DNA of 64,000 nt from Pseudofrankia saprophytica (GTDB lineage Bacteria; Actinomycetota; Actinomycetes; Frankiales; Frankiaceae): the NCBI RefSeq assembly GCF_000235425.2, contig NZ_KI912266.1, forward strand, positions 384,259-448,258, read 5' to 3'. A program made the position numbers and the translations under genes. This document shows positions 10,119 to 18,641 of the stretch, piece after piece (position 1 is the stretch's first letter; the number at the start of each line of letters is the position of its first letter). A model generated the notes under the pieces. It saw nothing but the letters and a program-made list of their open reading frames with translations. It made no database searches and was not told the origin of the DNA.

Positions 10119-12212
10119 TTACTCCCCGCGGGCCTTCGCGATGATGTCCTTAGCTACGTTGTTGGGGACTTCGGCGTAGGAGTCGAACTGCATGGAGTAG
10201 TTCGCCCGGCCCGAGGTCTTCGACCGCAGGTCGCCGACGTAGCCGAACATCTCCGACAGTGGCACCAGCGCCCGGATGATCCGGGAGCCGCCGCGCTCGT
10301 CCATCGCCTGGATCTGCCCGCGCCGCGAGTTCAGGTCGCCGATGACCTCACCCATGTAGTCCTCGGGGGAGGTGACCTCGACGGACATCATCGGCTCGAG
10401 CAGCACCGGGTCGGCCTTCCGTGCCGCGTCCTTGAACGCCATCGAACCGGCGATCTTGAAGGCGAGCTCGGAGGAGTCGACCTCGTGGTACTGGCCGTCC
10501 AGCAGGGTGACCTTCACGTCGACCAGCGGGTAGCCGGCGAGCACGCCGAACTCCATGGCCTCCTGGCAGCCCGCGTCGACGCTCGGGATGTACTCCTTCG
10601 GGATGCGGCCGCCGGTGACCTTGTTCTGGAACTCGTAGCCACCGCCGTCACCGCCGGAAGGCTCCAGGCTGATGATCACCCGCGCGTACTGGCCGGAACC
10701 ACCGGTCTGCTTCTTGTGGGTGTAGTCGACCTTCTCGACCTTCCGGCGGATGGTCTCCCGGTACGCGACCTGCGGGCGGCCGACGTTGGCGTCGACGCTG
10801 TACTCGCGCTTCATCCGGTCGACCAGCACCTCGAGGTGCAGCTCGCCCATGCCCGAGATGACCGTCTGACCGGTCTCCTCGTCGGTGCGGACCTGGAAGG
10901 TCGGGTCCTCCTCGGCGAGCCGCTGGATCGCGGTGCCCAGCTTCTGCTGGTCGGCCTTCGTCTTCGGCTCGATCGCGACGTGGATGACCGGAGCCGGGAA
11001 TGTCATCGACTCCAGCACGACCGGCGCGTTCGGGTCGCAGAGGGTGTCACCGGTGGTGGTGTTCTTCAGCCCGACGACCGCGACGATCTGACCTGCGCCG
11101 ACGCCGTCCCGGTCCTCCCGGTGGTTGGCGTGCATCTGCAGGATGCGGCCGATCCGCTCCTTGCGGTCCTTGGTGGAGTTGAGCACCGCGGAACCGGACG
11201 AGAGCTTGCCGGAGTACACCCGGATGTAGGTCAGCTTGCCGACGTACGGGTCAGACATGATCTTGAAGGCGAGCGCGGAGAACGGCTCGTCCTCGCTGGC
11301 CTCGCGGACGACCTCGACCTCTTCGTTGCCCGGCTTGTGACCGACGGTCTTGCCGACGTCGGTCGGGCTGGGCAGGAAGTCGACGACGGCGTCGAGCATG
11401 GGCTGCACGCCCTTGTTCTTGAACGCCGTGCCGCACATGACCGGGTTGATCGCACCGGTGAGGGTGGCCCGCCGGATCGCCGCGAGCAGTTCCTCGACGG
11501 TGGGCTCCGTGCCCTCGAGGTACTTCTCCATGAGGTCGTCGTCATTCTCGGCGACGGTCTCGAGGAGCTTGTCGCGCCATTCCTGCGCGGCTTCCTCGTG
11601 GTCGCGCGGGATGTCGACGACGTCGTAGGAGGCGCCCTTGTCCTCGGAGTGCCAGATCAGGCCCTTCATCCGGACCAGGTCGATGACGCCCTTGAAGTCG
11701 GACTCGACGCCCCACGGGAGCTGGATGACGGCCGGCGTCGCGTCGAGCCGGTCGATCATCATCTCCACGCAGCGGTGGAACTCCGCGCCGACGCGGTCCA
11801 TCTTGTTGACGAACGCGATCCGCGGCACGTTGTACCGGTCAGCCTGGCGCCACACCGTCTCGCTCTGCGGCTCCACGCCGGCAACCGCGTCGAAGACCGC
11901 CACCGCACCGTCGAGCACCCGCAGCGACCGCTCCACCTCGACGGTGAAGTCGACGTGGCCGGGGGTGTCGATGATGTTGATGGTGTGGTCGCGCCAGATG
12001 CAGGTGGTGGCGGCGGAGGTGATGGTGATCCCCCGCTCCTGCTCCTGCTCCATCCAGTCCATCGTGGCGCCGCCGTCGTGCACTTCACCGATCTTGTAGT
12101 TCACACCGGTGTAGTAAAGGATGCGCTCGGTGGTGGTGGTCTTGCCCGCGTCGATGTGGGCCATGATCCCGATGTTGCGGGTCGTGGCCAGGGTGGCACG
12201 TACGTCAGCCAT
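10119..12212 (-). CDS. fusA: Elongation factor G
   Basis: GTPase that drives translocation on the ribosome and, with RRF, recycling. The 697-residue product has the P-loop AHIDAGKTT (residues 18-26), switch [22 protein letters not shown], the NKMDRVG specificity motif, and C-terminal domains IV/V ending [12 protein letters not shown]. Six bases separate it from rpsG. Length and motifs are normal. Confidence 0.98.
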   Translation of the reverse strand: MADVRATLATTRNIGIMAHIDAGKTTTTERILYYTGVNYKIGEVHDGGATMDWMEQEQERGITITSAATTCIWRDHTINIIDTPGHVDFTVEVERSLRVLDGAVAVFDAVAGVEPQSETVWRQADRYNVPRIAFVNKMDRVGAEFHRCVEMMIDRLDATPAVIQLPWGVESDFKGVIDLVRMKGLIWHSEDKGASYDVVDIPRDHEEAAQEWRDKLLETVAENDDDLMEKYLEGTEPTVEELLAAIRRATLTGAINPVMCGTAFKNKGVQPMLDAVVDFLPSPTDVGKTVGHKPGNEEVEVVREASEDEPFSALAFKIMSDPYVGKLTYIRVYSGKLSSGSAVLNSTKDRKERIGRILQMHANHREDRDGVGAGQIVAVVGLKNTTTGDTLCDPNAPVVLESMTFPAPVIHVAIEPKTKADQQKLGTAIQRLAEEDPTFQVRTDEETGQTVISGMGELHLEVLVDRMKREYSVDANVGRPQVAYRETIRRKVEKVDYTHKKQTGGSGQYARVIISLEPSGGDGGGYEFQNKVTGGRIPKEYIPSVDAGCQEAMEFGVLAGYPLVDVKVTLLDGQYHEVDSSELAFKIAGSMAFKDAARKADPVLLEPMMSVEVTSPEDYMGEVIGDLNSRRGQIQAMDERGGSRIIRALVPLSEMFGYVGDLRSKTSGRANYSMQFDSYAEVPNNVAKDIIAKARGE

Positions 12213-12218
12213 GACAGG

Positions 12219-12689
12219 TCACCAGCGGTAGTGGGCGAAGGCCTTGTTGGACTCCGCCATCTTGTGGGTGTCCTCCCGGCGCTTCACGCTCGCGCCGAGA
12301 CCGTTGCTCGCGTCGATCAGCTCGTTCATGAGCCGCTCGGTCATCGTCTTCTCACGGCGGCCGCGCGAGTAGGCGACCAGCCAGCGAAGCGCCAGCGTGG
12401 TGCTACGGCCGGCGCGAACCTCGATCGGCACCTGGTAGGTGGCGCCACCGACCCGGCGGCTGCGCACCTCCAGCGTCGGCTTGACGTTGTCCAGCGCGCG
12501 CTTGAGCGTCACGACCGGGTCGTTGCCGGTCTTCTCACGGGCGCCCTCGAGCGCGCCGTAGACGATCCGCTCGGCGATCGACTTCTTGCCGCTCATCAGC
12601 ACCTTGTTGACCAGAGAGGTCACCAGCGGCGACCCGTATACCGGGTCGACGACGACAGCGTGCTTGGGAGCGGGCCCTTTGCGCGGCAT
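12219..12689 (-). CDS. rpsG: 30S ribosomal protein S7
   Basis: Nucleates assembly of the 16S rRNA 3' domain. The 156-residue product begins [20 protein letters not shown] and carries the beta-hairpin region [20 protein letters not shown] and the family end [17 protein letters not shown]. The start codon shares one base with the rpsL stop codon, so the two genes are coupled. Confidence 0.98.
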   Translation of the reverse strand: MPRKGPAPKHAVVVDPVYGSPLVTSLVNKVLMSGKKSIAERIVYGALEGAREKTGNDPVVTLKRALDNVKPTLEVRSRRVGGATYQVPIEVRAGRSTTLALRWLVAYSRGRREKTMTERLMNELIDASNGLGASVKRREDTHKMAESNKAFAHYRW

Positions 12690-13063
12690 CAGCCCTTCTC
12701 CTTCTTCGCGCCGTAGCGGCTGCGAGCCTGCTTGCGGTTGCGGACACCCTGGGTGTCCAGCGCGCCACGAACGATCTTGTAACGAACGCCCGGGAGGTCC
12801 TTCACTCGGCCGCCACGGACCAGGACCATCGAGTGTTCCTGGAGGTTGTGGCCGACACCCGGGATGTACGCGGTGACCTCGATCCCGCTAGACAGCCGGA
12901 CACGGGCGACCTTGCGCAGCGCCGAGTTCGGCTTCTTCGGGGTGGTCGTGTAGACCCGGGTGCACACGCCACGACGCTGCGGGCTCCCCTTGAGGGCAGG
13001 GGTCTTGGTCTTCTCGACCTTGTCCTGCCGGCCCTTGCGGACCAGCTGCTGGATCGTGGGCAA
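12689..13063 (-). CDS. rpsL: 30S ribosomal protein S12
   Basis: Decoding-centre protein and the classic streptomycin target. The frame is open upstream, but homology begins at [14 protein letters not shown], which places the start on a TTG codon at 13063 behind a purine-rich GGAACGGGAG site; this gives exactly 124 residues. The loops [12 protein letters not shown] and [13 protein letters not shown] hold the wild-type lysines (K43 and K88 equivalents), so no streptomycin-resistance substitution is seen. First gene of the str operon. Confidence 0.95.
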   Translation of the reverse strand: MPTIQQLVRKGRQDKVEKTKTPALKGSPQRRGVCTRVYTTTPKKPNSALRKVARVRLSSGIEVTAYIPGVGHNLQEHSMVLVRGGRVKDLPGVRYKIVRGALDTQGVRNRKQARSRYGAKKEKG

Positions 13064-13890
13064 CTGCGCTCCCGTTCCTCTTCCGTCGCGGTGCTGTTCT
13101 TCTCGCCTGGCGTGCCGGACACCCGAAGACAGCCCACCACCTGGGATTCCAGGTGGCTGGCCGACCCACGAGGTCGGGCGTGTCGCGCCTGCCAGCACGT
13201 ATCGACCGAGGGCCGATCGTCCTGAGAGGAGCGCGCCTACCCGCTCGTCACCGCGGTCCCGCCGGCATTGGCCGGCGTCCCTTGAGGTGAAGCAGGCCCG
13301 ATAGTCGCCGACGGCAACCAGCCCGCCGACCGTTCCTGGTCGCGGTTGGCCCGGGGATACCCGTAGGTCACCCGCGCTCCGCGGCCCGCGTCACCTACCC
13401 GGGAAGAGATCCCCAGGCAGCGACGCTCGGTCGTCAGTCTGGCGCCACAGCGCCACAACGGGGCGCAGGACACACGCCAGAGCCGCATGGACTCTGGCCA
13501 CAGGACGCAACATTACTCCACGCCCACGTCAAGTGTCGAACCGGGTGTCATCCGCGCCCACGGCTCTTCTCAGAGCCGCCCGCCGAGCGCCATCGGAGCT
13601 GGGGCCGCCTCGCCCGCCGCCTCCAAGATGACCTGCCGAGTCCGGGATGTCCCCCGACTCGCACAGCCGGTCAGTTCGTCGCCGTTGACGTGTCGTGTGC
13701 TGGCTATGGGGCCAGCCGCCCGGTTCCGCCGCTACGGCGCCCGCCAGCTCGCGGTGGGTTGCCGATGTCGGTCCTGCGGGAGTCATTGTGCAGCTCTGGC
13801 AGGCCGAGTGGGAGTGAAATGACAAGGTTGGTGTTAAGAACCCACCGGCGGTCACCGAGCCTTCGCCCAACGATGACGATGGGAGCGCGC
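13064..13890. other. Non-coding region between rpsL and the Mug gene
   Basis: About 830 bases without a convincing gene. It must hold the divergent promoters of the str operon (leftward) and the glycosylase gene (rightward). A leftward TTGACG hexamer lies at 13527-13532 and a TAATGT lies only 11 bases downstream of it, so spacing is wrong and the str promoter is not assigned. Short reading frames here lack homology and ribosome-binding sites. Confidence 0.5.
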
Positions 13891-14532
13891 ATGGTGAGCA
13901 CAAATCCCGCGACCCAGGTAGCACCGGACATCAGTGCCAGTACCGGGACCAGCGCGAACGCACCCGCCGACCCGCGCCGCAGGCCGACCCGGGCCGAGCT
14001 CGACGCCGCCTACGGACGGGCCGTCCCCGATCTGGTCGCCCCTGGCCTGAAGGTCCTCATCTGCGGGATCAACCCGTCGCTCGCCGCGGGCGCGACCGGC
14101 TTCCACTTCGGCGGCACCGCGAACCGGCTGTGGGCGACGCTGCACCAGGCGGGCTTCACCGAACGCCAGCTGCACCCGTCCGAGACGGGCGAGCTGCTCG
14201 CCCACGGCATCGGCATCACCAACATCGTCAACCGCGCCACCGCCCGCGCGGACGAGATCCACGACGACGAGATCCGCGCCGGCGTCGGCCGGCTCACGAC
14301 CACCGTCGAGCGCTACCAGCCCGGTTGGCTGGCCTTCCTGGGCCTCGGCGCCTACCGCGTCGCGTTCGGCCAGAAGAAGGCCCCCGTCGGCCGCCAGCCA
14401 GATCACCTCGGCTCGACGGGAGTCTGGCTCCTCCCCAACCCGAGTGGCCTCAACGCCCACTACTCGCTCCCGGCTCTCGTCGAGGCCTACCGCGAGCTCT
14501 ACGACGTCGCCTACGGGCCTTCCCTTCCGTAG
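13891..14532 (+). CDS. mug: Mismatch-specific DNA glycosylase, Mug/TDG family
   Basis: Predicted to remove uracil or thymine (and etheno-cytosine) from mismatches with guanine in base excision repair. The 213-residue product contains the two family blocks: active-site region LICGINPSLAAGATGFHFGG (catalytic Asn in GINP) and the DNA-intercalation region NPSGLNAHYS near the C-terminus, plus the EAYRELYD end seen in E. coli Mug. The ATG at 13891 follows a GATGGGAG site; about 30 residues before the fold are low-complexity. It converges on the HxlR gene. Confidence 0.9.
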   Translation: MVSTNPATQVAPDISASTGTSANAPADPRRRPTRAELDAAYGRAVPDLVAPGLKVLICGINPSLAAGATGFHFGGTANRLWATLHQAGFTERQLHPSETGELLAHGIGITNIVNRATARADEIHDDEIRAGVGRLTTTVERYQPGWLAFLGLGAYRVAFGQKKAPVGRQPDHLGSTGVWLLPNPSGLNAHYSLPALVEAYRELYDVAYGPSLP

Positions 14533-14579
14533 CTAGGTCCATCGAGCCTGGGAGCACTTGGCGCCCCTCCACGTCGCCG

Positions 14580-14969
14580 TCACGCGGCTTGGCGTCGCAC
14601 CACCCAATCGGCGAGATCGGTGAGTGGCACCAGCAGGCTCCGCCCCTGGTCGGTGAGGGAGTAGTCGACGGCCGGCGGAACCGTCGGATGGACCGTACGG
14701 GCGACCAGCCCGTCGGCCGTCAACGTCTGCAGTGTGCGAGTAAGCATCCGCTGGCTGATCCCGCTGATCCGCCGCCGAAGCTCGTTGAACCGATGCGGCC
14801 GCTCTGCCAGCAGCATGAGGACAAGAAGAATCCATTTGTCCCCAAGCAGGCGGACCATCTTCGTCACTGGGCAGGCCTCGTACTCCGCCGACTCGACCTG
14901 CTCCGGAAGTTTCACCGTGAGCGCCGTGGCGAGCCGAGCGGCGGTCACATCCGTGTTCCCAGCTGACAT
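14580..14969 (-). CDS. HxlR-family winged-helix transcriptional regulator
   Basis: A 129-residue single-domain DNA-binding protein. The HxlR signature is clear: CPVTKMVRLLGDKWILLVLM (N-terminal cysteine and the GDKW block), the recognition helix region RFNELRRRISGISQRMLTRT and the wing (DGLVARTVHPTVPPAVDYSL). Family members often sense quinones, aldehydes or redox state through the cysteine. It is divergent from the SDR-like gene at 15042 with 72 bases between the starts, which suggests it controls that gene and itself. The inducer cannot be told from sequence. Confidence 0.92.
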   Translation of the reverse strand: MSAGNTDVTAARLATALTVKLPEQVESAEYEACPVTKMVRLLGDKWILLVLMLLAERPHRFNELRRRISGISQRMLTRTLQTLTADGLVARTVHPTVPPAVDYSLTDQGRSLLVPLTDLADWVVRRQAA

Positions 14970-15041
14970 GAAAGTGCCTTCTTCCAGATCCTGCGCGCGG
15001 CGGTCAGGGTTGGCTTCCGACGAAGCTACGTGGGAGGCAAC

Positions 15042-15770
15042 ATGGGTTCGACGGGCACACTGCTGGTACTGGGCGCGGGACCGGGCCTGGGGATGTCCGT
15101 GGCCCGCCGGTTCGGCGGGGCGGGATACGCGGTCGGCCTGGTCTCACGCGGCGCCGACCGCCACGACGGCTATCTGACCGACCTCGGACGCGCGGGCGTG
15201 CACGCGTTCGCGACAGCCGCGGATGCCCGCGACCCCGGCCAGTTGCACCATGCTCTCGACGTGGTGGAGTCCGCGCTCGGCCCGATCGACGTCCTCTATT
15301 GCGGCCCCGGCGCCGACAACCCGGCGGCCTATCCTGTCGACATTCTCCAGACCGGACCTGGGGATGTCCTCGAGGCGGTCGCGGCGGCCGTGAGCCCCGC
15401 TGTCGAGGCCACGAACTACCTGCTGCCAGCCATGACCAAGCGTGGAACCGGCGCGCTGGTGTACGTGACGGGCCTGAGCGCCGTGGTACCCCTGCCGTTC
15501 CTCGGCCCGCTCGCTCCCGCGTCGGCGGCGCTGCGGACGTACGCCCTGACGGTCGCCGAGGCGGTGGCCCCACGCGGTATCCAGGCCGGCGCCCTTGTCG
15601 TTGGCGGCCTCATCGAGCGTGGCGACATCCACCGACTGGCCACGGCGGCCGCCCCGGACGGGGCATATCCGACCCTCGACCCCGACGACCTGGCCGACGC
15701 CGTCTGGCGGATCGCCATCGACGGCGAGCGCGAGATCGTCGCCAGCGCGTTGCCGGTTTCGGGTACCTGA
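15042..15770 (+). CDS. SDR-fold NAD(P)-binding protein lacking the YxxxK active site
   Basis: A 242-residue Rossmann protein with the dinucleotide-binding loop GAGPGLGMSVARRFGGAG near the N-terminus. In the usual catalytic region the sequence is LGPLAPASAALRTYALTVAE: the positions of Tyr and Lys in the YxxxK motif are Leu and Ser, so classical dehydrogenase chemistry is unlikely. The start is the ATG at 15042; an upstream GTG overlaps the GGGAGG ribosome-binding site itself. Divergent from the HxlR gene, probably its target. It could be a sensor, a divergent enoyl-reductase-like enzyme, or a non-enzymatic protein. Confidence 0.8.
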   Translation: MGSTGTLLVLGAGPGLGMSVARRFGGAGYAVGLVSRGADRHDGYLTDLGRAGVHAFATAADARDPGQLHHALDVVESALGPIDVLYCGPGADNPAAYPVDILQTGPGDVLEAVAAAVSPAVEATNYLLPAMTKRGTGALVYVTGLSAVVPLPFLGPLAPASAALRTYALTVAEAVAPRGIQAGALVVGGLIERGDIHRLATAAAPDGAYPTLDPDDLADAVWRIAIDGEREIVASALPVSGT

Positions 15771-15777
15771 TCTCCAT

Positions 15778-15834
15778 CGAGGCAGGCGAAATTGGGCCGG
15801 AAAGCGTGGTCGCGGCCCAATTTCACCTGCCTCG
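15778..15834. repeat. 57-base palindrome, copy 1 of a dispersed family
   Basis: Two 22-base arms (15778-15799 and 15813-15834) pair at 21 of 22 positions around a 13-base loop. It begins 8 bases after the SDR stop codon and could act as a terminator between that gene and the convergent toxin gene. A clearly related 57-base palindrome lies at 27723-27779, with a common core (AATTGGG, GAAAGCG, GGTCG, GGCCC and CTGCCTCG in the same order). Confidence 0.8.
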
Positions 15835-15875
15835 GTACGCCGACCCGTGCTTCTCCCTGGCGTCGGCGCCCGATG

Positions 15876-16295
15876 CTATTTGCTGTCCAGCTTCTCGATG
15901 ACCACGGTCCGATAGGGCGCTGCCAGGCGGGACAGATCGTCGGGATCGCCCGTCAGCACTACCCCACCGCCAACCTCGACCGCCGCTGCGACAGCATGGG
16001 CGTCCGCAAGGTATTCAGAACCGACGCGCGCTTCCGCGAGGATCGCCCCAACGAGGCGGGCGAGCCCCCGGTCGGTATCGCGCAGCAGCAGAGCGGCTGA
16101 CTCACGCGCCAGCATCGCATCCAGAGCACGGTTGCGGCCGGCGCCTCGATAGAGCTCGGCGAGTGTCACGGTAGGAACGACGACGTCACGGCCGAGTCGC
16201 TCGGCCGCCGTCATCGCGCGTCGGACGGCGAGCCGTGCCGGATGCCGCTCCTGAATGAGCGCGTTGATCGCCTCCGCGTCGAGTACGACGTTCAC
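15876..16295 (-). CDS. PIN-domain ribonuclease toxin, VapC-like
   Basis: A 139-residue PIN-domain protein, predicted to be a Mg-dependent RNase. Acidic active-site residues are visible: VVLDAEAINALI (first Asp), TLAELYRG (Glu), ADAHAVAAAVEVGG (Asp) and LTGDPDDLSRL (final Asp cluster). The frame is open far upstream, but the GTG at 16295 is chosen because it overlaps the antitoxin stop codon (GTGA) and starts the fold directly. Order antitoxin-toxin with coupling is typical of VapBC. The target RNA is unknown. Confidence 0.87.
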   Translation of the reverse strand: MNVVLDAEAINALIQERHPARLAVRRAMTAAERLGRDVVVPTVTLAELYRGAGRNRALDAMLARESAALLLRDTDRGLARLVGAILAEARVGSEYLADAHAVAAAVEVGGGVVLTGDPDDLSRLAAPYRTVVIEKLDSK

Positions 16296-16600
16296 CGAAC
16301 GGGACCGCGCCGCGCAGCCGGCTGGTCGGCATCGTCGGCCGGACCGCCCAACAGCCGCATATACCGCGCGATCTCCTCCTCGTCCTCGGCGGTGTCGAGC
16401 GGGCCATCCTGCTCGTCGAGACGCTCCAGCAGAGTCCGCAAGGCCCGCCGCCGACGGCGGCGGGCCAGCTCGTCCCGGAGCACCAGGTTGACCTCCGCCG
16501 ACAGGCTCTCGCCGCCGGACTCCACCTCCGCGACGAGGTCCGCGTCGAGCGTCAGCGAGACCTTCCGCTTCGCGGGCTGAGGCTGAGGTTCTCGGATCAC
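16292..16600 (-). CDS. Antitoxin of the VapBC-like pair
   Basis: A 102-residue basic/acidic protein. Residues 10-45 (AKRKVSLTLDADLVAEVESG and the following helix) look like a ribbon-helix-helix DNA-binding domain; the second half (DEQDGPLDTAEDEEEIARYM) is acidic and would wrap the toxin. It overlaps the toxin start by 4 bases. Autorepression of the pair is expected from the family. The 31-base perfect inverted repeat 130 bases upstream (16730-16760) could be involved but lies far from the start. Confidence 0.8.
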   Translation of the reverse strand: MIREPQPQPAKRKVSLTLDADLVAEVESGGESLSAEVNLVLRDELARRRRRRALRTLLERLDEQDGPLDTAEDEEEIARYMRLLGGPADDADQPAARRGPVR

Positions 16601-16729
16601 GATCTAATCCTACCCCCATCCTCCTTCAGTCCTACCTCCAGCAGGGCGCGGCGGTACACCTGGCCCTACCAGGGCGAACGCCCGGCCCGGAATCGATCAT
16701 CCGCCTCCGAGAGGTAGCGCAAGCCACCC

Positions 16730-16760
16730 ATCATGCTAACTAGCAGTTAGTTAGCATGAT
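16730..16760. repeat. AT-rich 31-base perfect inverted repeat
   Basis: Two perfect 13-base arms (ATCATGCTAACTA and its complement) flank the 5-base spacer GCAGT. The element is about two-thirds A/T in DNA that is otherwise about 70% G/C. It lies 14 bases beyond the end of the SDR gene at 16775 and 130 bases upstream of the antitoxin gene. It could be a regulator operator (the half-site CTAACTA recalls TetR-type sites) or a terminator stem; there is no T-tract. Confidence 0.75.
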
Positions 16761-16774
16761 CTCTTGAGGTCCGG

Positions 16775-17578
16775 TCAGACGGTTGGGACGGTGCCACCGT
16801 CGATGACGTACTCGGCACCGTTGATCGACTGGGCCCGGTCGGAGACCACGAACGCCACCAGTTCAGCCACCTCCTCGGGCCGGGCCGGGCGGCCGATCGG
16901 AATGCCGCCCAGAGAGTCCATGAGCCGTCCGAGCGCGGCGTCACGGTCGATACCCGCGACGCGCGCGAGGCGGCCGACGAGCGCCTCGGCGCTGTCGGTC
17001 TGGATGAACCCAGGCGCCACGACGTTCACCCGCACACCCCGTGGCCCGACCTCGTTCGCCAGTCCCTTGCTGTACGTGGTGAGCGCCGCCTTCGCTGCGG
17101 CGTAACCAAGGGTGGCGTCGTACAACGGCATCCGTCGCTGGATGGACGACACATGCACGACGGCGCCGCGGCCAGCATTGATCATCGCGGGCAGTAGCGC
17201 CCGGTCGAGACGCACGGCCGCGAGAAGGTTGAGATCCAGTTCCTCTCGCCAGTCGTCGTCGCTGAGCGCCGCGAAGCCACCGGGACTCGCGTGCGAGCCA
17301 CCAAGGGAGTTGACCAGAATGTCTACGGCCCCCAGTCGCTCGCCTACCCGGTTGACCACCGCGCGCACACCCTCAGGCGTGCTGAGATCGGCGGCCACGA
17401 AAAGGCTCGGATCCGGGTGCCCGTCGGGGATCGCCCGCGCGGTGGTGAGCACGGTCGCCCCGGCCGCGGCGAGGCGCGCCACGATCGCCCCACCGGCGCC
17501 CCGGCTCCCACCGGTCACCAGCGCCCGCCGCCCCGCGAGCGAGTCGCCGATGACCGTCATCGCGGCCTGGACCGTCAT
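16775..17578 (-). CDS. Short-chain dehydrogenase/reductase
   Basis: Classical SDR of 267 residues: NAD(P)-binding [20 protein letters not shown] (about 19-38), structural NSLGG, catalytic Ser in [10 protein letters not shown], and the intact YAAAK active site ([19 protein letters not shown]). The C-terminus [11 protein letters not shown] is typical of 3-oxoacyl-ACP-reductase-like oxidoreductases. The substrate cannot be named. Its ATG overlaps the stop of a 23-codon reading frame (ATGA). The pair is transcribed divergently from a MerR gene and is its likely target. Confidence 0.9.
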   Translation of the reverse strand: MTVQAAMTVIGDSLAGRRALVTGGSRGAGGAIVARLAAAGATVLTTARAIPDGHPDPSLFVAADLSTPEGVRAVVNRVGERLGAVDILVNSLGGSHASPGGFAALSDDDWREELDLNLLAAVRLDRALLPAMINAGRGAVVHVSSIQRRMPLYDATLGYAAAKAALTTYSKGLANEVGPRGVRVNVVAPGFIQTDSAEALVGRLARVAGIDRDAALGRLMDSLGGIPIGRPARPEEVAELVAFVVSDRAQSINGAEYVIDGGTVPTV

Positions 17579-17646
17579 CGCGGCCCGGTCTCGTTGAGGA
17601 GGAGCGCGAACGGCGCGGGGGGCGCCGTATGGGTAGACGTGGTCAT
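17575..17646 (-). CDS. Putative 23-residue leader peptide upstream of the SDR gene
   Basis: An ATG at 17646 stands behind a strong GAGGAGG ribosome-binding site (7 bases spacing) and opens a 23-codon frame ([20 protein letters not shown] and three more residues) whose TGA overlaps the SDR start codon in ATGA. The SDR gene has no comparable ribosome-binding site of its own, so ribosomes are probably handed over from this frame. It may be a regulatory peptide or a remnant of a deleted gene; no homology is claimed. Confidence 0.55.
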   Translation of the reverse strand: MTTSTHTAPPAPFALLLNETGPR

Positions 17647-17713
17647 CAGGACCTCCTCGGTGGCGCCGGCAGCGGCGCCCCGGTGCGGCGCCTGTCCTGC
17701 GGGGACATGGGCT

Positions 17714-17744
17714 ACCGTCGGGCCTCCCCCGCAGGGAGAGTCAA
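17714..17744 (-). promoter_or_regulatory. MerR-type promoter/operator for the leader peptide and SDR gene
   Basis: A leftward -35 TTGACT (17739-17744) and a -10-like GACGGT (17714-17719) are separated by 19 bases, the over-long spacing typical of MerR-controlled promoters. The spacer carries the dyad CTCCCTGCGGGGGAG. MerR proteins activate such promoters by twisting the spacer. The start of transcription would be near 17707, about 60 bases before the ATG at 17646. Confidence 0.6.
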
Positions 17745-17768
17745 AGCGCGTTCCGCGACCCGTCCGAG

Positions 17769-17800
17769 TTGCCCCTCCCCCCGGGGGGAGGGCGCAGAGT
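17769..17800 (+). promoter_or_regulatory. MerR-type promoter/operator for the merR gene, predicted leaderless
   Basis: A rightward TTGCCC (17769-17774) and CAGAGT (17795-17800) are 20 bases apart, and the spacer begins with a perfect 16-base palindrome, CTCCCCCCGGGGGGAG (17775-17790). Transcription would begin at about 17806-17807, on the ATG of the MerR gene itself, so the mRNA is predicted to have no 5' leader. Confidence 0.6.
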
Positions 17801-17806
17801 GCGGCC

Positions 17807-18628
17807 ATGCGCACTGCCCTGACCATCGGCGACTTCTCGCGGATCACACACCTGAGCGTGAAGATGCTCCGCCGCTATCACGAGGCAGGGCTCCTGGAAC
17901 CGGATGAGGTCGACGAGTCGACCGGCTACCGCTATTACTCGACCGAGCAGGTGCCCACCGCCCAGGTGATCCATCGTTTCCGCGAACTCGACATGCCCGT
18001 CCAGGAGATCAAGAAGATCCTCTCCACCTCCGACCCGGAGACGAGAAGCGCCCTGATCGCCGGGCACCTGGCGCGGCTAGAGCGTCAGCTGGACGCGACC
18101 CGCGCCGCTGTGACCTCGCTGCGTCGCCTCCTGGATCCCGCGTCGCCACCGCTCCAGGTCCAGCTACGGGCATCGGCCGCGATCACGACCGCCGCGATCC
18201 GGGCGACGGTGGCTCACGACGAGATCCTGCCGTGGTACGACGGCGCGATGGCCGAGCTCGCGACGGCGCTGGCGGCCGTGGGGCTCGCCTCTTCGGGGCC
18301 CCCCGGCGGTCTGTACGACGACGCTCTGTTCACCGACGAGCGGGGCTCCGCGGCCGTCTACCTGCCGGTCGCCGGGACACCGCCGACCAGCGGCCGGGTG
18401 ACACCGTTCGTCGTACCGGCCGCCGAGCTCGCCGTGACGGTGCACCGCGGGCCGCACGATGACATCGACGTGACCTACGGCGCTCTCGGCAGGTACGTGA
18501 CCGAGCAGGCGCTCGGCGTCGCCGGTCCCGTGCGCGAGGTCTACCTCGTCGGCCCGCGCGACACGGACGACGAGACAGCCTGGCGCACCGAGATCGGCAG
18601 ACCTGTCTTCCGGACCTCCACAACCTGA
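17807..18628 (+). CDS. MerR-family regulator with GyrI-like effector domain
   Basis: A 273-residue activator. Residues 1-75 are a MerR winged helix-turn-helix (LTIGDFSRITHLSVKMLRRY, then ESTGYRYYSTEQV), residues 80-120 a dimerisation helix (LARLERQLDATRAAVTSLRR), and residues 120-273 a GyrI/BmrR-like ligand pocket that in relatives binds cationic or amphipathic drugs. It faces the SDR operon; both promoters hold CTCCC-GGGAG dyads. Likely a small-molecule switch for the SDR gene. Upstream open frame is ignored because homology begins at this ATG. Confidence 0.9.
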   Translation: MRTALTIGDFSRITHLSVKMLRRYHEAGLLEPDEVDESTGYRYYSTEQVPTAQVIHRFRELDMPVQEIKKILSTSDPETRSALIAGHLARLERQLDATRAAVTSLRRLLDPASPPLQVQLRASAAITTAAIRATVAHDEILPWYDGAMAELATALAAVGLASSGPPGGLYDDALFTDERGSAAVYLPVAGTPPTSGRVTPFVVPAAELAVTVHRGPHDDIDVTYGALGRYVTEQALGVAGPVREVYLVGPRDTDDETAWRTEIGRPVFRTSTT

Positions 18629-18641
18629 GCGTCCCGAACGC

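Noticed and set aside
8229..12716. A 1495-codon open frame opposite rpsJ, tuf, fusA and rpsG
   Set aside because: Antisense shadow of highly conserved genes, produced by strong third-position G/C bias.
13503..13532. TTGACG plus TAATGT as the str operon promoter
   Set aside because: The hexamers are only 11 bases apart; no correctly spaced -10 follows, so the assignment was not made.
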